The notes beneath the pieces are model-generated. The model saw only the letters and a program-made list of their open reading frames with translations. It searched no databases and was not told the DNA's origin. Positions 5,893-10,175 of a stretch of 10,175 nt of DNA are shown piece by piece. Source of the stretch: an uncultured Chromatiales bacterium (GTDB lineage Bacteria; Pseudomonadota; Gammaproteobacteria; Steroidobacterales; GCA-2729495); the NCBI GenBank assembly GCA_913058165.1, contig CAJXQV010000025.1, positions 1 to 10,175 on the forward strand. Direction: 5' to 3'. A program made the position numbers and the translations under genes. Position 1 is the first letter of the stretch, and the number at the start of each line of letters is the position of its first letter.

Positions 5893-6609
5893 TTACATAA
5901 AACTGCGCCCAATTAGCAGCAACGCCGCCAGAACCGCCAGCCCCAAAAGCAACCAGCGGATACCAACCTGATCAAGCCGGGTGGAAAGGTGTTGTGATGC
6001 AAAATAACCTGCCAGAAAACCCGGTATGAGCCAAAAAGCGGCCACCGCGTCTTGCAAATCAAACTGCCCCAATGCTGTGAGTATCAGCAGAATCAATGCC
6101 GAGGCACTGGTATACAGCAGCGCGAGGGTTGCACGAATCATCGGCCCGCCAGCCCGCTGGTAAAGAATAGCCAATACCGGTGCCCCAATACCCGTGCTGG
6201 CACCCATCGCGCCCGCCGTCATCCCGGCCAACAGACCGCTGGTGCGCGTCAACGGCACACGCAGCGAGAGAGCGGTGAGAATCACGCCCAACAGAATCAC
6301 AATGCCGAACACAATGCCCAGCTTATCGAGACTCACGCCATGCAGCACCAACGCACCAATAATGGCCCCAGGCACGATGCCGCAGAGAATGGCACCAACG
6401 TTTTTGTAATCAATATGCGCCCTACCCCGATAGGTCATAAGTCCGGATAAAGACATACTCGCCAGCACCATGGGGCCGGGCAGCAAGCTGATGTCGATAA
6501 GGGCAATAATAGGCACAACCAAAAACCCGGTGCCCATACCGGTTAATGTTTGAATCACCGAGCCGGCACCAATGACCAGTGCGGCGTAAAAGAAGTCGAG
6601 CCATTCCAT
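5893..6609 (-). CDS. TauE/SafE-family membrane transporter (sulfite exporter family)
   Basis: This 238-residue, very hydrophobic protein has about seven to eight predicted membrane segments. It shows the two-fold internal repeat of the TauE/SafE family: a glycine-rich signature in the first half (LTGMGTGFLVVPIIAL, 22-37) and its counterpart in the second (AMGASTGIGAPVLAILYQ, 134-151). Family members export sulfite, sulfoacetate or other small organic or sulfur anions, but most are uncharacterised. No sulfur-metabolism gene is nearby, so the substrate cannot be named. The start is ATG 6609 with only a weak AAAGAA upstream. It begins 35 bp after the DUF924 gene and is probably cotranscribed with it. 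Confidence 0.92.
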   Translation of the reverse strand: MEWLDFFYAALVIGAGSVIQTLTGMGTGFLVVPIIALIDISLLPGPMVLASMSLSGLMTYRGRAHIDYKNVGAILCGIVPGAIIGALVLHGVSLDKLGIVFGIVILLGVILTALSLRVPLTRTSGLLAGMTAGAMGASTGIGAPVLAILYQRAGGPMIRATLALLYTSASALILLILTALGQFDLQDAVAAFWLIPGFLAGYFASQHLSTRLDQVGIRWLLLGLAVLAALLLIGRSFM

Positions 6610-6644
6610 TGTGAAGATTCTTTAGCTAGTTGAGCAGCGCAGGG

Positions 6645-7247
6645 CTAGGTCTGGCCAAAAGATTCGCCATCACGCAAATACTCAAGTTCTGAGTTGGTCG
6701 ATGCACGGCCTAAAATAGGGTTGCGATGGGGGAAACGGTCGAAGCGTTGAATCAGGTTGCAGTGCAGCTGAGCAAAGTCGAGGCACCCCGCCAACAGTTG
6801 CTGCCATTCAGCTGGAGCGCCGGCTGCCAGCTGCTGATACAAAGCCACGCCCTCGAGCTGGCGTTTCGCATCTTCAACATGCTGATACGGCATCAAAAAG
6901 AACATCTGCTCAACAGGTGATAACTCCTGCAAAAAGCCCATACGCTGGCCAATAACAGTTAAGCCGAAGGCCAGCGCATCATGCGTGAATGCGGCTGGAG
7001 TACCGCGGCAAACATTACGCGGGAACTGATCCAGCACCAGAATCAGCGCCAGACATCCCGATGGCGTTGCCGCCCACTCAGCGTAATCACCACCCGCAGC
7101 AGGATCAATTGCTTCTCCAAACTGCGATTTAATGCTCGCATCGGTATCGGCATTTGCACTAAACCAGAAATCCATGCGCGCAGCCGCGGCACCGGCATCG
7201 TGCTGGCTGCCGGCAAACCAAAACTCAAGGACTTCTGTGGGCTGCAT
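6645..7247 (-). CDS. DUF924 family protein
   Basis: This 200-residue soluble, all-helical protein carries the diagnostic DUF924 motifs in order: EVLEFWFAG at the N-terminus (5-13), MDFWFS (25-30), ALILVLDQFPRNVCRGT (67-83), FFLMPYQHVED (116-126) and RFDRFPHRNPILGRAST (168-184). Length is typical of the family (about 180-200). DUF924 proteins have a TPR-like helical fold and no established function. The many aromatic and Phe-Pro-Arg motifs are conserved structural elements. It sits between the secreted hydrolase (61 bp upstream) and the TauE/SafE exporter (35 bp downstream). I see no strong promoter or ribosome binding site for it alone. Confidence 0.94.
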   Translation of the reverse strand: MQPTEVLEFWFAGSQHDAGAAAARMDFWFSANADTDASIKSQFGEAIDPAAGGDYAEWAATPSGCLALILVLDQFPRNVCRGTPAAFTHDALAFGLTVIGQRMGFLQELSPVEQMFFLMPYQHVEDAKRQLEGVALYQQLAAGAPAEWQQLLAGCLDFAQLHCNLIQRFDRFPHRNPILGRASTNSELEYLRDGESFGQT

Positions 7248-7308
7248 GATGATTGCAATCTCATTCTGAAAATTGACTCCACAATACGGGAATCAATCAC
7301 AGGTGTAA

Positions 7309-8061
7309 CTAGTCATTCACAGAATGATCGAAGCTACCATGCTCCAGGAAATAGCGGACCTGATACTGAGCAGGAGGAGCGCCGGTAATCCAGGTGTGGG
7401 TGTGACGGAGCACAATGAAATCGGTCATACCATCCAGGTGGGTCCGCGCCACTGCGACCTTGCCGTCGTCATCGCCGGGAATTATTGCGGAGTAGATGGG
7501 ATTAAAACTTTTGCTGCCGGCAATGACACCGGTTTCAACAGGTATAGGGCCGAGTGTGTTCGGCAAACTTGCAAGATCAGTGCCCAACTGCAACCCAGCC
7601 GGACCATTAAGCAGGTAAAACCCGCGCACGCCGCCCAGCTTATCGACCAGTTCACTGCCTTGATTAGGCGGCACCAACATAACCACCCTGCCCACACGCG
7701 AATGGTCGTTATTTGCCAGCCAGTAGCGCACCAGGATGCCGCCAATTGAATGGGTAACAAAATGCACTGTGCTATCAGCAGCACAGGATTCAATAGCCAT
7801 CGGGATATAACGGTCGGCAAGCTCTTCCACCGGGAAGTTGGTGGATGGGTAATCGACATTCACAGTCTGGTAACCAGCCTGGGTAAGTTCCTCAGCGAGC
7901 TCCCGCATTGATCCATCGCTGCGGGCAAGCCCATGCAACAGCACCACGCAATCGGCGGCCTGAAGCGTGCCCGCCAGAAGCAGTAACGCAATAAAGAGGC
8001 CTTCTCGCCCAACTGATAAAGGCAAACACCGGAGACAAAAAGAAATGCGCTTAACTATCAA
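7309..8061 (-). CDS. Secreted alpha/beta hydrolase, lipase-like
   Basis: The predicted protein has up to 250 residues. A hydrophobic segment (FIALLLLAGTLQA, 23-35) looks like a signal peptide cleaved after LQA, so the mature enzyme should be periplasmic or secreted. The hydrolase core follows: an oxyanion-loop motif LLHGLARS (41-48), the nucleophile elbow THSIGG (103-108, Ser105; Thr replaces the first Gly of G-x-S-x-G, as in many lipase/PGAP1-like enzymes), a candidate acid in GDDDGKVAV (196-204) and a candidate His at 220 or 222 (LRHTHTWI). Substrate is unknown; a carboxylester or lipid is likely. The start is uncertain: TTG 8061 directly abuts the stop of the lipoprotein gene and has no clear ribosome binding site. 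TTG 8025 would give a more usual 23-residue signal peptide. Confidence 0.88.
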   Translation of the reverse strand: MIVKRISFCLRCLPLSVGREGLFIALLLLAGTLQAADCVVLLHGLARSDGSMRELAEELTQAGYQTVNVDYPSTNFPVEELADRYIPMAIESCAADSTVHFVTHSIGGILVRYWLANNDHSRVGRVVMLVPPNQGSELVDKLGGVRGFYLLNGPAGLQLGTDLASLPNTLGPIPVETGVIAGSKSFNPIYSAIIPGDDDGKVAVARTHLDGMTDFIVLRHTHTWITGAPPAQYQVRYFLEHGSFDHSVND

Positions 8062-8226
8062 TTAACGTTCAACAAAACAATTGTTCGAAAACATCGCGAT
8101 TTGATCGTCGCTCCACCCGCTCTTGTCATTATGTGCAACACGCTCGCACCATTCGTAACTGCCGACCTTTGGGTCGCAAGCACTTATGAAAACAGATACC
8201 AGCAACAGCAAGAAAACTTTCAACAT
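8062..8226 (-). CDS. Small DUF3012-like lipoprotein
   Basis: ATG 8226 to TAA 8062 encodes 54 residues. The N-terminus is a lipoprotein signal (MLKVFLLLLVSVF) ending in a clean lipobox, I14-S15-A16-C17. The mature part has 38 residues and contains the pattern C-x-x-x-VGS-x-x-WC, then a W and a final Cys (C27, W38, C50). This matches what I know of DUF3012, a family of tiny gammaproteobacterial lipoproteins of unknown function. C27 and C50 could pair. Residue +2 after the lipidated Cys is Asp, which in E. coli keeps lipoproteins in the inner membrane; the rule is less certain elsewhere. The ribosome binding site is weak (AAGAG, 11 bases upstream). Its stop codon directly abuts, and is in frame with, the hydrolase gene. 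Confidence 0.8.
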   Translation of the reverse strand: MLKVFLLLLVSVFISACDPKVGSYEWCERVAHNDKSGWSDDQIAMFSNNCFVER

Positions 8227-8254
8227 AATTAATAAGACTCTTCAATCATTCACA

Positions 8255-8395
8255 CTAAAAAAGATAGTACAGCGTAAAGCCCGGAAACTCCTTTAATAGA
8301 AAATCCCATTCGCCACTCTCTGAACAACTAACTCGAAAAGCACGGCCGTGAACAAAATGCCGAAGCAATTGCTTACCAAGGCCCACAGTACTCAT
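8255..8395 (-). other. Possible 46-codon reading frame, weakly supported
   Basis: Between the DUF456 gene and the lipoprotein gene, ATG 8395 to TAG 8255 is open for 46 codons (begins MSTVGLGKQLLRHF, ends FTLYYLF). It has no ribosome binding site, matches no family I know, and an in-frame TGA lies just upstream of its ATG. It may be chance or a gene remnant. The same stretch holds two perfect palindromes, CACGGCCGTG (8341-8350) and AAGCAATTGCTT (8363-8374). Otherwise I see nothing in 8227-8408 beyond a probable leader for the lipoprotein gene. Confidence 0.15.
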
Positions 8396-8408
8396 AAAAC
8401 CAAGAAAG

Positions 8409-8894
8409 TTAAGTCAGCCGCATCACAATAAACCAGCCCAACATCGTAAATGCCAGTGATAACTTAATTGCGGTACCCAGCAGCAGGCCAATGGTTGCCC
8501 CCCAGCCAGCCCGGCCAGCAGCGCGCAGCTCGGGGTTAACCGTAAGCTCGCCCAACACAGCGCCGATGAACGGACCCAGTAGAAGACCCGGAATGCCAAA
8601 GAAAATGCCCACCAAGGCTCCGGCTGTTGCACCCACCATCGATCGGACCGATGCACCATAGCGTCGCGCACCAAACGCACCGGCAGCAATATCAACCGCA
8701 TAAGTAAGCAGTGCAAGTAACGCAAGAACAACGATGGTGCCGGTGCCCGCGTACACAAAATCTTCTGCCCAGGCCGCAAGCACCAATCCACCGAACAACA
8801 GCGGTGCGCCCGGGAAAATCGGCAAAACCAACCCTGCGAAGCCTGCAACAATCAGCATTGCAGCAGGTATTAGCAGCAGCAACTGGTACGTCAT
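8409..8894 (-). CDS. DUF456 family membrane protein
   Basis: This 161-residue protein is almost entirely hydrophobic and glycine/alanine-rich, with about four membrane segments. Hallmarks of DUF456 are the first hairpin with GFAGLVLPIFPGAPLLFGGLVLAAW, split by the FPG turn, and the later glycine-rich helices (GATAGALVGIFFGIPGLLLGPFIGAVLGEL). The family is inner-membrane and of unknown function; glycine-zipper-like helices suggest tight packing or oligomers. I choose ATG 8894. A TTG two codons upstream (8900) is possible but less likely, and neither has a strong ribosome binding site. It lies 52 bp downstream of the PLDc_N gene in the same direction and may share its transcript. Confidence 0.9.
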   Translation of the reverse strand: MTYQLLLLIPAAMLIVAGFAGLVLPIFPGAPLLFGGLVLAAWAEDFVYAGTGTIVVLALLALLTYAVDIAAGAFGARRYGASVRSMVGATAGALVGIFFGIPGLLLGPFIGAVLGELTVNPELRAAGRAGWGATIGLLLGTAIKLSLAFTMLGWFIVMRLT

Positions 8895-8946
8895 CTGCAA
8901 CGCGATACGTTAAAGGTCCGTGAACAGCGCAACAAGGAGGGCACAA

Positions 8947-9129
8947 TTAGCTGCTTTTATTGCCAGGTCCGAAGAAGAACCAGATGATCAAGCCGAGCAC
9001 CGGCAGCAGTATCACCGCCACGATCCATGCCGCTTTGACGCCAACGCCAGCACCGCTTTGAAAAATCTTTAAAATGGCATAGATATCGGCAAATAAAATA
9101 AGTACCCCAAGTATTCCCTGAACCTCCAT
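8947..9129 (-). CDS. Small PLDc_N-domain membrane protein
   Basis: These 60 residues form two membrane helices (about 5-22 and 32-52) joined by a short loop (FQSGAGVGVKA). The second helix is the characteristic PLDc_N segment: a Trp start (AAWIVAVILLPVLGLIIWFFFGPG) with the conserved Pro-x-x-Gly. This module is the N-terminal anchor of cardiolipin synthases and also occurs, as here, as a free-standing small protein without the phospholipase D catalytic domain. No HKD motif is present, so it is not an enzyme on its own. The start is ATG 9129 with a good AGGAG at 9141-9137, 7 bases upstream. Function is unknown. It lies 44 bp after the GIY-YIG gene. Confidence 0.88.
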   Translation of the reverse strand: MEVQGILGVLILFADIYAILKIFQSGAGVGVKAAWIVAVILLPVLGLIIWFFFGPGNKSS

Positions 9130-9173
9130 AACCTAGCTCCTATTATTAATAGATCTAATGACAATACACATTA

Positions 9174-9446
9174 TCAACTGCCGGAGCGCGACTCAATAAG
9201 CAGCAGTTTTTCGTGGCGGCTTAACTGCTTTAGCGCATGTTCTCGGCACGATGCGCTGGAACGGTCCGCTGCCGACTCTTGGTAAACCAACACCACCGGC
9301 ACGCGGCTGCGGGTATATCGGGCACCCTTGCCGGCATTATGGGCGGCGATTCTTGCCGGCACATCGATAGCAATGCCTGTGTACAGGCTATCATCCGCAC
9401 AACGCGCCATATACACATGCCAATCCGGCCTGATTTCCTCAGTCAC
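9174..9446 (-). CDS. GIY-YIG domain protein, YhbQ/UPF0213-like
   Basis: The start is placed at GTG 9446 (90 residues), close to the length of E. coli YhbQ. The single GIY-YIG nuclease domain is visible: HVYMARCADDSLYTGI (10-25) supplies the two short motifs (VYM standing for GIY, YTG for YIG). R32 in VPARIAAHNAGKGARYT is the likely catalytic arginine, and E69 in CREHALKQL the likely metal-binding glutamate. Stand-alone proteins of this type are small cytosolic putative nucleases with little biochemical characterisation. Reading from ATG 9518 would add 24 residues unlike the family and start inside the uup start codon. The GTG has GGAG (9458-9455) 8 bases upstream. It is transcribed divergently from uup. 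Confidence 0.9.
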   Translation of the reverse strand: MTEEIRPDWHVYMARCADDSLYTGIAIDVPARIAAHNAGKGARYTRSRVPVVLVYQESAADRSSASCREHALKQLSRHEKLLLIESRSGS

Positions 9447-9516
9447 ACTCAATACTCCGACAGCTCTTGTGTATAGTAGCCAACCCTTAGCCAACATCCA
9501 CAGATAAAGTACTCCC
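9447..9516. promoter_or_regulatory. Divergent promoter region between GIY-YIG gene and uup
   Basis: These 70 bp must hold the promoters of two divergent genes. GGAG (9458-9455, minus strand) is the ribosome binding site of the GIY-YIG gene. TATAGT at 9472-9477 is a reasonable plus-strand -10 box for uup but has only a poor -35 match 17 bp upstream. No strong ribosome binding site precedes the uup ATG. I cannot pin the promoters down more closely. Confidence 0.35.
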
Positions 9517-10126
9517 ATGACGCTGGTTCGGTTTGATGAAGTCTCCCTTGAATTTGGTGATCAGCCACTGTTGGATGCGGCATCCTTTGCCATAGAGCCT
9601 CGCGAGCGCGTCTGTTTAATCGGCCGCAACGGCGCTGGCAAGACATCTATGCTGAAGCTCATTAGCGGCGAGCTGCAACCCGATGCAGGTCTGGTTCAAC
9701 ACTCCAGCAATCTGCGCATCAGCCAGCTCGCACAAGCCATGCCCGATGCCGAACCCCGCACCGTGCGCGATGTCGTGCGCAGTGGGCTGGAGGAAGCAGA
9801 AACTCTGTTGGCCGAATACGACCGGCTGCTGAATGTGAAACCCACCAATGCAAGTATGCGGGAGCTCGAAGACATTCAGCACCGTATTGATGCGCAGAAT
9901 GCCTGGAATATTGAGCAACGGGTGGAAACAGTCATTACAGAGCTTAGCCTGCCGGCCGATAAATTTATGTCGGAGCTCTCGGGTGGCTGGCGCCGTCGCG
10001 TGGCTCTCGGCAAGGCTTTAATAAGCCAACCCGAACTTTTACTGCTCGATGAACCAACCAACCATCTCGATATAGCAACCATCAACTGGCTTGAACATAC
10101 GGTCAGGGGTTTTCGCGGCAGTGTAC
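9517..10126 (+). CDS. uup: Uup-type ABC-F ATPase, 3'-truncated by contig end
   Basis: The first 203 codons of an ABC-F ATPase. The first nucleotide-binding domain shows Walker A GRNGAGKT (36-43), the signature LSGGW (154-158), Walker B LLLLDEP (174-180) and the ABC-F TNHLD motif (181-185). Uup has two such domains and about 620-640 residues, so roughly two thirds is missing. ABC-F proteins are soluble, lack membrane domains and act at the ribosome. Uup has been linked to ribosome and translation quality and to suppression of transposon excision. The short interval between Walker A and the signature and the N-terminal sequence (MTLVRFDEVSLEFGDQPLL) favour Uup over EttA or YheS. The reading frame continues without a stop into adapter sequence from 10127, so residues beyond 203 are artefact. 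Confidence 0.92.
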
Positions 10127-10175
10127 CTGTCTCTTATACACATCTCCGAGCCCACGAGACAAGAGGCAATCTCGT
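10127..10175 (+). other. Illumina Nextera adapter contamination at contig end
   Basis: From 10127 the sequence is the Nextera transposase end (CTGTCTCTTATACACATCT, 10127-10145), followed by the read-2 side adapter CCGAGCCCACGAGAC (10146-10160). An 8-base index, AAGAGGCA (10161-10168), which I recall as Nextera index N711, comes next, and then ATCTCGT (10169-10175), the start of the P7 flow-cell sequence. The order and joins are exact for an untrimmed read-through of a short insert. This is not genomic DNA, and it corrupts the 3' end of uup. Confidence 0.97.

Noticed and set aside
6052..6450. Long plus-strand frames opposite the exporter (6052-6450), hydrolase (7324-7749), START (1469-1804) and AsmA (3176-4135) genes.
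   Set aside because: All are antisense shadows of well-supported genes. They have biased composition (Asn/Gln/Arg- or Ser/Thr-rich), no family motifs and no ribosome binding sites.
8934..8940. Perfect AAGGAGG on the plus strand between the DUF456 and PLDc_N genes.
   Set aside because: No ATG, GTG or TTG follows at a usable distance, and the region is flanked by minus-strand genes.
9616..10085. Minus-strand frames opposite uup (9616-9918, 9876-10085).
   Set aside because: The plus-strand frame contains ordered Walker A, signature and Walker B motifs; the opposite frames have no recognisable content.
1..10126. CRISPR array, transposase, integrase, phage or toxin-antitoxin genes, or a defence system.
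   Set aside because: I looked on both strands for regular repeats, terminal inverted repeats and family motifs and saw none. The gene content is housekeeping or conserved hypothetical with even base composition. The GIY-YIG protein is the common small stand-alone type, not evidence of a mobile element.

Overview
This is about 10.1 kb of ordinary gammaproteobacterial chromosome (mid-50s % GC by eye), followed by 49 bases of sequencing adapter. YggX, MutY with its Fe-S cluster, an AsmA-family protein and a DUF3012-type lipoprotein all point to Gammaproteobacteria. The asmA-mutY-yggX-tRNA order resembles Pseudomonas and marine relatives such as Cellvibrionales, but the genus cannot be fixed from sequence alone. 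Every gene except the last is on the minus strand.

Right to left along minus-strand transcription: a 90-aa GIY-YIG nuclease-like protein (9446-9174), a 60-aa PLDc_N-type membrane protein (9129-8947), a DUF456 membrane protein (8894-8409), a tiny DUF3012-like lipoprotein (8226-8062), a secreted lipase-like hydrolase (8061-7309), a DUF924 protein (7247-6645), a TauE/SafE exporter (6609-5893), panD (5668-5306) with an unrecognised 108-aa helical protein (5281-4955), a small membrane protein (4867-4691) overlapping a VOC/glyoxalase-fold protein (4691-4302), then asmA-family (4236-2071), START/SRPBCC (2071-1529), mutY (1496-444) and yggX (447-181). The last four are packed with 1-4 base overlaps or a 32-bp gap and look like one operon. 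The 5' end of a tRNA, most likely tRNA-Phe, lies at bases 17-1. The single plus-strand gene is uup, an ABC-F ATPase, starting at 9517 and cut off at 10126.

Functional links: MutY (adenine excision opposite 8-oxoguanine) and YggX (protection of Fe-S clusters and Fe(II) pools) belong together as an oxidative-damage pair. The two envelope proteins upstream of them (AsmA-like and exported START) may act on lipids. The rest is housekeeping (panD: beta-alanine for coenzyme A) or poorly characterised envelope genes.

I found no CRISPR array, insertion sequence, prophage, toxin-antitoxin pair or defence island, and nothing I would call an undescribed system. The observations most worth a second look are the Nextera adapter fused to the contig end (it corrupts the 3' end of uup), the previously uncalled lipoprotein that shares a frame with the hydrolase across a single stop codon, the small coupled membrane protein with a palindrome over its probable promoter, and several start-site corrections.
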